Positions 14,901 through 28,680 are shown, numbered from the stretch's first letter. The stretch: DNA of 64,000 nucleotides from Paralvinella palmiformis (GCA_025642065.1 JAODUP010000071.1:233501-297500); one strand, 5' to 3'. Translations and numbers: made by a program. The notes: a model not told the origin generated them from the letters alone.

Positions 14901-17900
14901 TCAGTGTCTTTCTTCCTGTATCTTACTTTCTGCAGTGCTATTTTGTGACTTCAGTATTCTGAATTTTTCCTAATAACATGTGGTTTGATGATCTGTTTAT
15001 AGATAATCCCACAGCAGCTGATCATTGACCACCAGAATACATCAAGGAAACAACATCTAAAGAACCTCTGCATGTCTGTATATACCCAGAGTCGTCGATT
15101 GCTCACACATACAATACCAGGACGTTCATTAACTGGATTTGGACCTGCAGCTGCTGGTGAAAAGATACTCAAGGCAAAACAGGTGTGTACTGTATTCCAC
15201 AACGTTGCTGCTAATACATTAATTTTTCGTTTTGAAAATCAGCCTTTTTTGTCTTCATTTTTGGAACTTGGAAATAATTCATGTTTGGTTCTCTTTCAGG
15301 AACACCATATTGGCAGTGTACAACTGTACACACCACCATATATCCTGGGTAACATGAAAATACCAAGCAAAATTACAAATGCCGATCATAATGAACACTG
15401 TGCTGTCATGTTCTGTGGCTATTGCTTATCTGAGGACCAAAGGTATGTCAGTCTTCGTGATAGTGAACCACTAAGTGTATTTAAGATGCTGTTATCAGTA
15501 GATTCAAATAAAAATTCTGGTTAATGGCACAAGTTGTGAAATATCAAAGTGTAAGATCATTGCTACAATAGCTTAACCATGTTTAAGTTATTTTGTCTCT
15601 AATTCTTGTGCAGTATTCCATTATCTGAAAATCTAATGATCCAATATCAGTACAAGGAACACATGGTTTATATGACCCATTATAATCATTGAAAATTGTT
15701 AATTTTATTATGTTAAAAGTACTCTATATAAAACACTTTGTGGTTCAGATAACCAAACATTTGTGAGTATCTTGTGTGATGTTTTTGTTATGAGTGTGGC
15801 ATATGTAAAAGAACAGGATTTTTTGTGATTAAGATAACACAAACAGCAGATAGTGTTATTTTTTTGATGATGTGATGTATTGAATCTAGAAAAAAGGCTG
15901 TGAAAGAGATATATGATAGCACAGTTTCCAAAATAACAGGGGTTCAGCCAAGATATTTGTTGAAGGATCTTCGTGATAAATGATAGATTTTCTTTATTCC
16001 AGATGGTTATTGGCTGTTTGTACAGACAGCAGTGGCGAGATCTTAGAAACATGTACAATTAACATAGACATTCCCAATAGAAACAGGAGAAAGAAGGCTT
16101 CTGCTCGCAGAATTGGTTTGCAGAAACTTTGGGACTTCATTGTTGCTGTGCTTAGTCAGACTTCATTGACATGGAGACTAGTCATTGGACGATTGGGTCG
16201 TCTAGGACATGGTGAACTTAAAGGTGAGGGATAGCATCATGATACAGAAGTATAAGTGCAAGTCATTGCTATATTGGCTGCTGGATACTTTGTACCAGGT
16301 TTTTTGTCATATTTCTGATTGATTAATAGCAGGAATAAAGGGAATTAATTTTTTTTTTAATAAAGCATATTATTAACTCTGTTGTTATATGTGTTTTCAG
16401 GATGCAACATATTGAAACATTTGCATTTTTCTTGATATAATATGTTTGGTGGAACATGTTCTATGCAATTAATTAATACATTTAGGCCAGACACAAAGAA
16501 CAAAATATAGCTGTTTGACACCTTTGGCACAGAATATCTTTAAACCTCATTAAGTTTACCTTTACCACCATTCAAATTGGCTTCAAATATTTTATATAAA
16601 AGTAATTTATTGATTAACAAGGCAAATTTGTAGCATTTAAGAACCAGCTTTTACTGTGTTATATTTTAGGTTTTGTCAAAATATAACATGTCTTAATATT
16701 TTGTGTTTTCCTAACATGTAGTTTTGATATTGAGGCCTGTGATGTGCAAATAATTGCCAAAAGTACAACAAAAATAGTAATGGTATTTCTATGTCTATTT
16801 GTGATTTTTAATGTGTTGGCACAGAAGATCAACACACCACATAGAACAACTAATTGACACAGTTTGTATTAGTACTTAAAACAAATATAATTAATCAACT
16901 AACAAAGCAAAGTCCAGTATTTAATAATAACTTTTACAGATATGTTGGTGCCTATAATCCATACATTATTATAAGAAAATATAATAATACTCTTGCATTT
17001 TATCATTTATCAGTTGGAGAAATTAGGAATGTCCTGGTTTTAATTTGAGCTTCACTAAGTTTCTCCATAATGTTGTAAAATTTGCATTTTACATCTATTT
17101 TGTCTGCAGAATGATATGATAACAGCTTAAATCTGGAAATCGAGGTTATCCATATAGAGGTGTTATTTATAATTATAAAAAATAAAACTTCATATTCATT
17201 GTAAGACATTCTTTGCTGATATGTAAGGGGTGTATTATAGCATTGCATTAAAAAGTACATTATGTTTTTATTTCACCTAATGGTTGCAAAAATTCCTTTT
17301 TTGTTATAGGTTGGGCATGTCTGTTAAACAAAAAGAATTTACGCGACACAAGTAACAGGCTTCGTGACATGTGTAAGCAGTGTGAACTTCTGAATCCATC
17401 AGAACAGACAAGCATTCTCAGTGCTTGCCTCGTATCTCTGGAGGTCCACCCAACAATACACATCATGCCTGATAGTCTTAAGATGGAGGAAAGACGTAGT
17501 GGCAACTCACAGCTGAGCACCCCAAAGGATGCTTCATGTACTCATATTTTGGTCTTCCCTACTTCAGCCAGAGCTCAGGTACTTAATCACCGATTTTAAT
17601 ATAGCTGAATGGTATTTGCTATATAGAATTCCAGGATATGTGTTTTGTTGACATGCTCTGTGTTAGTAAACACTGCTCAAATTATTTCTCTTCACTAACA
17701 GGCAACACAGGAAAATCCACCAGATTCTCACATTGATGGACTCCATGGAACAGATCTGGATATGAGTGATGATCTTCTGAAGGATGATTTCCTTGGTGGT
17801 CTAGATGATGATATGGCTGGGATCAATGGACTTGGTCCAATTGATGAGATACTCGTCGGCATCGACATGGGTATGACTGATCCCGTTGGGTCACCTCAAA

Positions 17901-18622
17901 ACCATCAACTTGGATCACCAGGTCATGGTGACATGGGTGGCAGAAATTCCATGATGGTGTCGGAAACGGGCAAGGCTGGTGGTGAGAATGGTATGGACAT
18001 ACAGGAAGAGAACATCACATTGTTATCGCAAACACTTCTACAGCAGCCACTTGCGATGGGCTTTTATGTATCTACAGCAAAGACTGGTCCACTCCCAAAA
18101 TGGTTCTGGGGACAGTGTCCTCACCGAGAGGGGGTTTGTCCAAGTTGTTTTAAGGTGAGTTTACTTTGTGGTTTGTTATGTTCTATTTCTGTGACAACTA
18201 CTAATACTACTCATTATTTTACGTACGGACAGAGAACAGGATATGATTAGATCAACGTTTTTTTTATCTCCAGGCTGCCTTGCATATACACTGTCCCTCT
18301 GTACAGCAAAACCATGATGAGTTTGATCATTCACAACATAAACATTCTCATCCTCTGGACTCAAGTCTTACATGTGACGTTCTCAGGTACACAGATCTGT
18401 AATTATTTATAATTAGTGGTTGAGATGTTTTTGCACAGCTCCTATATGTTGTTCTCTTCTGGTTTGCTGACTGTTTATCATGATTTCAGATATGTCCTGG
18501 AGACCTACAATGCCTTGTCATGGTTGACGATGGATTCTGCAACAAATGATCGTCGTTCGTGTCTTCCTGCTCACTTTCTCGTCCTCATGCAGCTCTACTA
18601 TGCTATAAACAACCTTGTCTGA
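5937..18622 (+). CDS. MED13: Mediator complex subunit 13 (MED13), 3' portion: 19 exons, N-terminus outside window
   Basis: MED13 joins the CDK8/cyclin C kinase module to core Mediator in the nucleus and has an Argonaute/PIWI-like fold. Exons read by eye with consistent phase and GT-AG borders: 5937-5985, 6125-6258, 6370-6478, 6651-6802, 6968-7167, 7255-7970, 9096-9392, 11384-11481, 11594-11843, 11988-12047, 12161-12433, 12584-12807, 15003-15182, 15300-15442, 16003-16223, 17310-17578, 17702-18154, 18274-18386, 18490-18622 (stop TGA). They total 4074 nt, 1357 aa; vertebrate MED13 is about 2170 aa, so roughly the last 60% is seen. Recognisable family blocks are MYPTPPS (exon 4), DWSFVYKPP (exon 5), a Cys cluster [12 protein letters not shown] followed by CTCGF (7564-7668), [75 protein letters not shown] and the C-terminal NALSWLT/DRRSCLP motif. 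The first exon is internal and has no start codon. The gene is convergent with RNF34. I infer one orthologue of both vertebrate MED13 and MED13L. Identity is very secure; exact borders of the smallest exons are less so. Confidence 0.96.
9393..11383 (+). other. MED13 intron (1991 bp)
   Basis: This is the intron between the exon ending in the LMAGRG block and the exon beginning in the GSKETSE block. Its donor is AG|GTCTGT and its acceptor TTGTAG. No gene was found. A 15-base near-palindrome around 10932-10947 is the only clear structure; a similar GTGTCGCACCAC string recurs near 31311. Confidence 0.75.
12808..15002 (+). other. MED13 intron (2195 bp), nothing else seen
   Basis: Phase-0 intron between the exon ending in TQLQ and the exon starting IIPQQL. 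It is AT-rich with no long open frame and no recognisable repeat. Confidence 0.8.
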
Positions 18623-20516
18623 ACAGTTCATTGATCATATAATGGGCTTGCAGCATTCATCATAGTGGCCAATATAAGATGGGAGATCTTAATTGGTTAT
18701 GGCTGGATTACGAGACTGTTACCTTGCTGGAGGAAGGGCAATGAATAGCTGATGAACTAGTCAGGGACGTTCTTGGCTCTCGTCAGATGTCTACAGCTGT
18801 CTATGGAGAGGACTAGGGAAAACATGGAAAGCATTCTTTGTGCTGCAGTTTTCAAACACCAATGAAATCGTTATTGACACGTTATAGACGTATGTGTGTG
18901 TGGAGGCACTGGCTCAGATAATATAAACTTGTGTTTACATAATTTAGGTACTGTGTGCACGTGTTCACACACAAACAAAGTAAACCACCCAGAATGTTAT
19001 ATTTGTTTCATATTACCAGTTTTTAGTGCTTAATCATGTTTGCTCTAAAACAAATCAGTTATCGTTATGCTGGGGTGAAGATGTGAAATCTGTTATGAAA
19101 CTTGATTTATTCTGTGCATGTATGCTACAGTGTTGAGTGAAGCTGTCATCTGCGTGAAGTACATGCCAATCGGAACATGAGTGGTACTGGCTTACACCAG
19201 CCTCTGATTTCTGCTAGCAAATGCCATTCTGCATTGACTAGATTTCCCATCACAGACTTTTTTATCTTGTTCCATCTCCAACAGGACATTGGACTCTTAC
19301 AAATGTATACAATGTCACATGTAGTTTCTCATTATGTCGGGTGCTTAATATATGGATTGTATAGAGCCAGCTCATTTTGTTATTAAGGTCAGTGCAGATC
19401 TACATGTACCCCTTTACATAATGAACAAAGTTTGTTCCTAGTTGGTTTTAGTAGTGATGGCATTTATAGATACGAGAGGTGGGGGTGTTTGGCTCAATTT
19501 GTTGTTATGGCACTGTGTGTTAAAACTGTGATATTGGTTACTGCAGAGTGAAAACTGACATTTGAGAAGATTATCTTGTACTTGAGAAGGCTTGATATTA
19601 TGGAAGCATTCATCTGTTGGCTAGGCTGTTGTGCTCGGAGTGAATGCAGTGAACAGGTTTACTTTTGTATCACTCTGGCATGTTGGCGGTGGGCCTTGCT
19701 ACAGTTGTGCTACTGTTGTGTGTACCATATGGAAAAAGATTTTTGCAGTTGTGGTTAACAGGTTCCAGTTTGCTGAGCCAGTTTGTTACATTCTTGTGTA
19801 CTGCCAGGATATTTTACAAAGGAGATTATCACGTTGGATGTTGATGTACACTCACCACAGCTAGTGAAGACATGATTATAAATTAGTTTAGCATCTGCTT
19901 ACCCGATGATGAAGCTTATAATTTATTGCATTTCCCTTCCTTGTTTGCATTAGCCAGTGCCCATGTACCATTTAGTAGGTGCTGTTAGATTTGCCAAGAT
20001 GGACACTAGTCATTGCTCTCATTAGGTAGATGGGCCATGGCGTGATGATTGAAGAGAAAACCCACTATATTTATTGGGCATATCATTGTAACATAAATGG
20101 GGTAAACTTGAATTATGTGACAGATATTGGATGTTATGTGAATTAATTCACCGCAGCCAGAGTAGCATATAGAGTAACCATTTGAGAAACAAAATCGGTG
20201 TTGAACTCATTTTTTTACATAAAATTGTTTCTTACTGGTAGAAACAAATGTATATAGTGTTAGACATATGTATATATTTTGTATTTATCAAGCCAGAACC
20301 AAAACTATATGCCAGTAGTTATTGTATTTATGATGGTCATTTATATATAATTTGTACAGGACTATATCACATATTCAGTATGTTGTGTGTTTACAATATA
20401 TGTGCTGATGATGTCACAGCTACCCATCATCAGTCTCTTTATGAAAACTCCATATAACTTATTTTCTTAAGAGCCTTGTCATAAAGTATTGTTCACCAGA
20501 ATAAATATTGAATAAA
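18623..20516 (+). other. MED13 3' untranslated region
   Basis: Non-coding sequence directly after the MED13 stop. Two canonical AATAAA hexamers lie close together at 20500-20505 and 20511-20516 and are the likely polyadenylation signals, giving a 3'UTR of about 1.9 kb. The open frames within it show no codon conservation that I recognise. Confidence 0.65.
20500..20516 (+). terminator. Candidate MED13 polyadenylation signals (two AATAAA)
   Basis: Two overlapping-range AATAAA hexamers downstream of the MED13 stop and before the region belonging to the convergent RNF34 gene. Cleavage probably occurs 10-30 bases later. Position and sequence are seen; use is inferred. Confidence 0.55.
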
Positions 20517-20699
20517 TTAATCAGATGGTTATTAGAAATATGTTTTTGCTTTGTATATAGAGGATTCTTTTGTCTTCATCTGTAATCTTACATTTCACAA
20601 AAGAATCTAGATTTATTTGTCACCATCTATGAAAACACTGTCATACTTCTCAAGTAACAATTATAGAAAACAAGCTTCAAAGATGCACTCTGCTCCTGT

Positions 20700-20790
20700 G
20701 CAGGGCTACTTAGGCAAATATTACTAAAGGTCCTTTAGACTAATAATATTCACCACCATTTAAGACTTTTGTCAGAATTGTTTGTAAACA
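20700..20790 (-). repeat. Short dispersed repeat, copy A
   Basis: Reverse complement contains TTCTGACAAAAG, CTTAAATGGTGGTGAATAT, as does 25505-25570 on the + strand. Confidence 0.55.
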
Positions 20791-20931
20791 CATGAACAAA
20801 CACACAGTCAAGTGTGTTTTCATTAAAAAGAAATTTTACTGAGAGCAATATAAGAAATCAAATAACACGGGAGAACAGTTAGCCACCATAAAATGCTGGC
20901 GAATGTATTTTTTGGCAAACACACACTCGCT

Positions 20932-20953
20932 TTTATTTATACAGATGTTTATT
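20932..20953 (-). terminator. Candidate RNF34 polyadenylation signals (AATAAA on - strand)
   Basis: TTTATT on the + strand at 20932-20937 and 20948-20953 reads AATAAA on the - strand. These are the furthest-downstream clear hexamers before the MED13 3' end. They would leave only about 0.4 kb between the convergent transcripts and give RNF34 a 3'UTR of about 2.5 kb. Confidence 0.45.
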
Positions 20954-23496
20954 TATTAACTAAAACAGACATAACACAAAATAATATATACTTGTACAAA
21001 AGCAATCAAATCATAAAACAAGCATAAAATCCTTTACACTTGTGCAATGCCAATCTTCAACTGTTAAATGCCAATTACTAGTAACTAACAAAATTTTAGT
21101 GTCATAGTTGCCGACAGCGGTGATATCTGTGTGGCTTTACCTCATGTGTTAGATTATATAATGCCAGTAATAAGCCAATAAAATGAAACAGCTGATTTAT
21201 AGATAAACAGTTAATTTTCCTGATGATCATTTTCTTAACAAAAATATATTAACCATATTTTCATCACAACAAATCAATCAACAGCTATGTAGTTCATATA
21301 TCCCACCCAATCCAATAACGGCATTACACAGGAATAATCATCTTAACAAAATCAAAATGGGATGACAGCCAATCATATTAGAATTATGTACTTCAAATTA
21401 ACGTTGAGACATATTTCCTGTTCCTGTGTTACTATCTCTATGTTAATACTTTCACAATAAAGACCATGTTTGAAAATAATGAGACAACATGCAAGTTATC
21501 GGGAGGAGGAAAGACGTCAGTTGACAAAACAACATAGAATATGGTGAAATCCAACCATCCCACAGTTCATTAATTATTATCAGTCCACCAGAAGATCAAA
21601 ACAAATCAGGAATATCAGTAAAAACTAAAGAAACACGACTAAATAATACCTAATGAAACTGGAACAGCATTAAAGATAACACAAACTATCACATTTGGTC
21701 AGAAAGGAACCACACTATCTTGAATAGAAAATGAAAATAGAGTGGTCCCACAAGAAACTGGCAAACAAACCGTAAACAATCAAATATTATCTGAGCAATT
21801 TAAACAACATGGATGCAAAAAAATCAATTAGTGGCCATGTTTCTAGAATTCCTGCTTTACCTACCATTCTCTCGTTTTGTCTGTGTGTGTGTGTGTGTGT
21901 GTAAATGAACTACAGAAAAATGTGTTCATTACAATGGTGTTTTTTTTTTTGGGGTATAAACCAAACATAACTCCTACATAGCTGTTCATATAAGATGTGA
22001 TTAAAATCCATGCAGAAGCAAATTTACATAGACTGGCTTTTTGCCGGTTTTCTATCATAACTGGATCACACTGAAGTGGAACTATAAAAAAACAAATGCG
22101 AATAGGAATTACGGTAAGCTGGAATGTCAGAGACAACATTCTCCAGCCAGGTCATATAACAATTAGTAATACTAGCAAAATACTTTCCACTGGTCAACAA
22201 AGGCATGTATGTGTACGGCCTGTTTAGGACCGAGTTAAAAAGTCTGGCAAACAGTGCAACCACATTGCTTCAAAGCTGGTATACCATGTTCCATCAATAC
22301 ACCAATGGTAGCCAACATAATTAATCTTGGTTATAAAAATAGTGCTTATAATTTATTCATATACTGGAGCGACTGAATCACTGTGACAGTGTATATGTGT
22401 GTAAGAAAAATATTCTTCAAAATACTGTAAATGATGTTAACAAATCATTCAAATTAACAGTTTATCCCTGACCCAAATAATCCTGCTTTAAGTTTTATCC
22501 CTAGCCATTTAAACATCACAGTGGAATCAATAGAAAATATTTCTGGCAGACAACTACTTGATGATCAAGTGGCACTCATGAAATAAGCTATACGTTGTTA
22601 TTTAAATATATGGGTCCACTTTTCTGAGACAGAAACAACTAAGTAATACCTTAAATAGAAACTACAGCAAACCTGAGGTTATCTGACAGAAACAGTTAAT
22701 GTGAACAACTATTCTAGTGCTCTTTTAAAAACATAACAATATAAAGCCAGGCATACTCTACTGTGCAAGAAATTATTTTGTATTTCATTTCAATATAGCT
22801 AATAAAGCAGCCATTTCTTAAACATTATCCAAATAAATATACTAACAAGATAACCAAATCACCAACTTTATATCAGGAAACAATTCCTACAAGCATTAAA
22901 CAACGGCTTCAGGATAGGCATGTTTTCGTTTAGCACGTTGGATCAAACTTTTGTAAACCAATCAGTATTGCACCATCAATTGAGGGACATACTTCAAATG
23001 AGGTACGCACAAAAATCAGAGGACACCTGTCATTTGTTGTTAAAAGACAAAGAAACAAAACTGTATTCCATCATACATTTGAAAAGGTTATTTTTGATGA
23101 TATATGATTAATAACTATGATAAACACCTTTACCTGATTATACAGCTTTCAAAAGAACTGGTTACAAATAGAAGACACATCGCTAGCTTCATAAAAGTAA
23201 TCAACTTTAAGATGTTCTTTCAAAGTTTCACTCAGAGGATGCAACACAGCCAATAATGCTAGATAGCAATTATGGTGATATAGGCGGATTCTATATACAT
23301 ATGAACTGGTATGTATGTATATAAGTATATACCAAAACTTTCCTAGTATTTCAAAAATCTAGAAAAATAAGCAATCTTAGTGTTTAGAAATCTGCAGATG
23401 ATGGGACTTTAAGGATGTACCTCATAAAAGACAGTGCAAACTGACCTGGTAAACCAGTGTAACATTGAAAGAGATAAGGCTTGAACTGTTTGTGCC
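20938..23496 (-). other. Probable RNF34 3' untranslated region
   Basis: About 2.5 kb downstream of the RNF34 stop on the - strand with no supported coding exon. It contains a (GT)n run near 21.88 kb. Nearer candidate poly(A) sites may exist, so the true UTR could be shorter. Confidence 0.4.
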
Positions 23497-23813
23497 TCAG
23501 GCTTTAAAAACATGCACCACACGGACAACATACTGACGACACATTGGACATTCTGCCATTTGTTTCCCACACTGTGTGCAAGCTACCATGTGGCCGCAGT
23601 CAAGAAGGACACAGTCGATGACAGCATCCATACAAATCTTACACAGCTCACTCTCATCATTGGCTGTGGAAACTTGACGATGAAAAATAAAGAAAAATAA
23701 CATTATTAAAATTTATTACTATAAAACAGGAATATCAACTTTTTACACTGAAACATAACAAAGAAGATCATGATCTACTGGTGTTTTATTTACATATCAG
23801 CTAAAACAGCCAA

Positions 23814-23847
<34 letters not shown>

Positions 23848-26800
23848 CATCCTCCTATCTTAAAATAATTACGACTCAACTAAATAAGTGTCAGCATTGT
23901 CATGTAAGGATGTTAACTAACTGATTAGTACAAGATATCAGCACTAATTTAAAATTGTGACAGTGAAATAAGACAGATGAAAATGCATAATTGGTAATAA
24001 ACAAATTTATGCAACAGCCTTTACATGTGTTATTAAATATGTTTTTGAAAATATTGATTTCCTGATATTACAACTATTAGCAGTCCTGAAATTGACAGCA
24101 AAGATGTACCTGTTACCTAATGGAATTTGCTTCATGAACAATTTGTTCAACCTCTCACTTGTTTGACATTTCGATCATAAACAATACAAAATATAACCAC
24201 AAAACAGTGGAAGATTAATACTTGCCAGCACCTTTAATGACTAGAAGATAATTACAAAATCTTTCAAACTGACCACAGTACATACCTTCAGAAACTTTTT
24301 CTAACTCATTCACTAAAGAAAATCAAATAAAAACATGAATGAAAATAAAAGCTCATAGAAACAGGACAGTTGCTGAAATTATATGTTACATGCAAACAAA
24401 CAGGAAGTAATCACAACAAAATATACTACATAAAGAAAAATTCAAATGTTAGAGTGCACTGTGGTTCGTTGGAATACAAGTCCAAAAATGAACTATGTAA
24501 TAAACACAGGATTATGTTAAAATTATTTTAATGAAATCACCTGAAACTAGGCTGATGACAAAACTATCTGCATTTATTGTATATTTATGGCCTTTTCCAT
24601 GGATATAAGTTTAAAAGTTTCTTAGTTTGGAAACAAAGCAAAACTGAAAAAGTATCTAGATACACAAAATAGTCAAAGTATAATAAACTGAACAATTATC
24701 ATAATGACAATAACAATACGTCTTCATAAACTTTTCTCTGTCATAAAACTAACTGACTGTGTACGTCTAATATGTCAGAAGTGTTCATTCAAATTGTGTT
24801 AGAAGTACATGTATAAACATCTATTTACACACTCATATTTTAGCAGTGACATCAAGTGTACAAAATGGAAAGTTTTTTCACATTGTCATAATGTTGGAAG
24901 ACTATTTTATAAATCAGAAGACTTTTAATAAAAATGGAGCAGTTGCTAACTCTGGTAACTGCCAGTATTCATCTGGTAGATAAAACATAGTAGAACTAAA
25001 GTTTTTAATTTATCAAATTAAATGCATTCCTAAAGCATTTCTATAAGCAATAACACAAAGAGAAAAATCATGCACACACACACACACACACTAGCAAAAA
25101 CAGAGATACAGTTAGAAGCACACCTTTGTCAATGTTTTTCTGTCTATCTATCCAAAGTCGTTTAACTCTCTCCACAAGCTCCCACTTCTCACAACATCCT
25201 TTGTAAACAACATAATTTGTTGCTAGTATTTCCTTTAGCTGGCGAACATTTAAGGCTTCTATGTCCTTGATGTCCTTCATATCCTTCAGACGTGTCAGCT
25301 TTTTGGTATTCTGGAAATAAAGGAATATCAGCAAGTAATGATGAGACAGTCAACAGTTTACATGATAATCATTTAAAATTCAAACCATACAAACAAAACC
25401 AGTACTGTAACAAGACAGAAACAGTTATTAAACATTAGTAAAATATTGTTATATAACAGAAGTGACTTATAGCTATATAAATAAAAGTGAATGTGCGTTT
25501 GTTTGTCTGTGTGTTCACCAAAATTTCTGACAAAAGAGCCTTAAATGGTGGTGAATATGACATGGGTTGGGAATCTGATGTTTACCCATTAAAATTAGTT
25601 TATTATTATTCTAAACCCTTCTAAACCCTTAGGTATATCAGCCAAAGGCTGAAATAGGCCATCCTAATATCAGGCTTTAAAGTCTATACTGAGCACAGAT
25701 TTTAAGCTTGTTTTATATAATTTTTACTTGAGAAGTATGATAACATTTTTATAGATAAATAAGATATCTATAGATTCTTTTGTAAAATGTAAGATTTAAA
25801 GCCTGTGGAAAGCAAATTTTTAAGATTCTTTCAAATAATGACACATATTCTGTATAAATCTTTATTAAAAATATTGGAAAAAGCTTTCAAATTTGATCAA
25901 ATACTTTACATACACTACTGACTGTTCATATAAAATTCATGACAAATATACCAAGTAGTACTACTACTATTACATGGACAAGTTAGACAACACAACTGTA
26001 ACTGGGTATATATCAAGGACAAAGCTCTGATGAGCATGGAAACCAAACTAAAATTTATATTTCAGATAGCTTCTGATATCTCTATGTATTCCTTTCAGAT
26101 GCAACAAGTTTTGGACAGTTTTATTTCAATAACATTCCCATAATATATAAACAATTTAACGATTGCACATACACTATCATTCTGAATTATGCAGTAGTCT
26201 GCTTTGAGCTAGGTCAACTCACATTTACTGGATCGCCATCTGGTGAACTGCTATTTGGATTGGTAGATGTGTTTTCATTGTCCAAGTTTGATTCTTGCTC
26301 CATAAGAACAGGTTCATTGTCTACACTCTCTAACTGAACAGTTACAGATGAACTTTCTACAGTTTGTGATTGCTGCAGCTCTTCTGAAGGATCTGATGAT
26401 GCTGATTCTGTAGGAGGGACTAATGATGTGGGCTGGCTCTCTGAAGTGATATTACTGCTGTTTTGTTGCATTGCTGGGACTGCATTATGACCAGATTCCA
26501 CTGAGCCCCAGTGACCTGATTCAGCTTCTCTTTGTCTCCTTCGCTCCTGCAAATCACAACCAAGTTAGAAGTTGTCAAAATAAATATTATAATTATTATT
26601 ATTATCATCACATCATCATCATCATGCACAATCTTACAGTCCTCTGATGTGTGCACCCATAAATAACCCATCCAGTGGTCAGTCCAGATGTGGTTTAAAC
26701 TTAAAGCATCCAAATAACTTGTATTGTCACTAAAATTACTCACCACAACTGATGTTAATTTTGTTTTATAATTATAGAATATCATGTCATCAACAAGGCC

Positions 26801-28082
26801 ATGTAGGAGAAGGACTATTGTCAGGTGTCAGTGTCTCGACTCAAGTCATATGGTGACCGTGCATTTAGTGTTGCAGCCCCACTTTGTAGAATAGGTTGCC
26901 GGCAGATATTAGAAATTTTAAATCTGTTCTAAAATCACACCTGTTCAAGGTCACTTTAGATGGTATTTACAATCAAACAAAGCTAAATTCAGCATTCCCA
27001 ACACACAACAAATTACATAACTACCAATAATTAGGGGTAATAATGAAATTTCTGATGTTTCCCACATCAGACAGTATTGAACAAGGTGGTAATTCCCAGT
27101 ATTCTCATAATTCTCACCCTTGTATATATTAGACAGTAGACACCCACAGCTGATGTTGTAAGCAATATCACCAGTTTCCTTACCTCCAATTCGATGAGAT
27201 GTTGGTGTCTTGCTGCCTGTTCTCTTTTATAATAAGAATTATTACTTGTACTTAGCAGGAGGTCAACAAGGTCAGCCTTCTCTCTGCAGTTGTTCATTGG
27301 TATCCTACGTCGCATAATAAAGCTCCTGAGATCTTTTGTGGACAGCGCCATTAAATCACCTCGAGTAAAATTACCCGATGTCAACAACTGACAATGTTTA
27401 CATCTTCGTTGTGTGACCCTGCCAATGGTCTGCTTACTCATGCAGTTGGAGCAATAAATCTTACCACAGTCAGAACATAATTTCTGCAGAAATAACAGAA
27501 AATAAAAAGATAAAAATCACACCAAATATAATGGCACAAACAGCTGAAGTTTTGTGGCAGATTTTAATATGATATACTTTTCACTGCATTTCAAATAAGA
27601 ATAAAATTAATTTGAAAATGATGGCTATCTACATATCAATTATTTATTCCTTGAAAATGTCTTAAAGATTTAAAAATGTACTACGGTTCCAACCATAAAA
27701 CGTTTGTGGAAATACGTAGTAAAATTAGGTATGATCAAAATAAAAATCATATCAGTCTCTTCATTAACTCTTTCAAGAGACATCACGTGAAAAAAATTGC
27801 CAAAATCAACTGATGAAAATAATCAGGAACAAAATAAGCAAAAGAAATATAAAATCACAGAAACAGAGATTTTGTGAATCTAACCATGAGATGATTATGC
27901 ATATCAGCAATGATTTAATCAATAAATGTTCATAGATATTATCATTATTCAATGTGCAGCACCTTGCGTTTTAACAATGTGAAGTTGACAGAGCATAATT
28001 CACAGGAAGACATCACTTCTGATTCTTGCAGTACTGTCTGATCCTCACTGTAGCCAGCTTCTTTTACAGCACCAGCACCCAT
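23497..28082 (-). CDS. RNF34: RING finger protein 34 / rififylin-type E3 ubiquitin ligase, complete
   Basis: RNF34/RFFL are RING E3 ligases with an N-terminal FYVE-like zinc finger; vertebrate members ubiquitinate caspases-8/-10 and p53-pathway proteins and associate with endosomal or plasma membrane. Coding exons on the - strand: 28082-27963, 27483-27184, 26546-26223, 25310-25124, 24312-24286 and 23663-23497, all GT-AG and phase-consistent, 1125 nt, 374 aa (vertebrate RNF34 about 372). The start is fixed by an in-frame TGA 15 bases upstream. Domains: CxxC pairs at residues 27/30, 43/46, 51/54 and 68/71 (FYVE-like finger); SAP-like segment about 86-117 with [12 protein letters not shown]; a Ser/Glu/Asn-rich acidic linker about 140-248; second SAP-like segment about 265-301 with [16 protein letters not shown] with ligands C327, C330, C342, H344, C348, C351, C358 and C361; and the family C-terminus [12 protein letters not shown]. 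The MGAGAV N-terminus resembles the shorter RNF34 start, not the Cys-rich RFFL one. I infer a single invertebrate orthologue of RNF34 and RFFL. Confidence 0.95.
24286..24312 (-). CDS. RNF34: RNF34 27-nt microexon
   Basis: A 27-base exon on the - strand, with acceptor TTTAG and donor AAG|GTATGT, inserts nine residues (NELEKVSE region) between the second SAP-like segment and the RING. Phase 1 is kept on both sides, so skipping would leave the frame intact and simply remove nine residues. Confidence 0.75.
25505..25570 (+). repeat. Short dispersed repeat, copy B
   Basis: Contains TTCTGACAAAAGAGCC followed by TTAAATGGTGGTGAATAT, shared in inverted orientation with 20700-20790. It lies in an RNF34 intron. 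Confidence 0.55.
26831..26960 (+). mobile_element. LINE (non-LTR retrotransposon) 3' ORF fragment
   Basis: Conceptual translation gives [12 protein letters not shown] and, after a frameshift, [20 protein letters not shown]. This is the C-terminal signature of reverse transcriptases of many animal non-LTR elements. The fragment is frameshifted and lies antisense in the RNF34 intron between exons 2 and 3. Confidence 0.75.
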
Positions 28083-28628
28083 TAGTGTAACTGGTCAGTT
28101 AAACTGTCCCCCACTAATAATGGTTCATCCATCTGGAACTGTACTATATCACACACATTGCTGATATATATATATATATAAAGCTGGAATGTAAATGAGT
28201 GAACAAACTAAGACATAAATGAAAATATTAAACATGCTGATGAAAGATTGTACATTCATTAAGGTATGTGATATACATATCAGTAAATGTGTTTTGTTTC
28301 AAACAGATCATAGTCATATGAGAAAAACAAGCATTCATTCTGACATACCCAGCTAGCTATGCTTTGACAACATTAAAACAAACATTCTACTCTCTCTCTC
28401 TGTGTGTGTGTGTGTGTAATCAACTTTAAATCCAGTGTAATCTATATACATTTTTTTCCTTGTAACCTGAAAATATGTTTCCTTAACATTAATAAATCCG
28501 ATAAACTCAATTTCAATTACTATAGGACTAAAGGGCCTCAGGCTGGATCTTCAAATTATTTTTTCATCAACAGACTTTTCATTTAAGCCAAAGTTTAATT
28601 AACAAGCTCACTTGCTCACTCACTCTCT

Positions 28629-28659
<31 letters not shown>

Positions 28660-28680
28660 ACTTTGGATAAGCTTTAGTCT

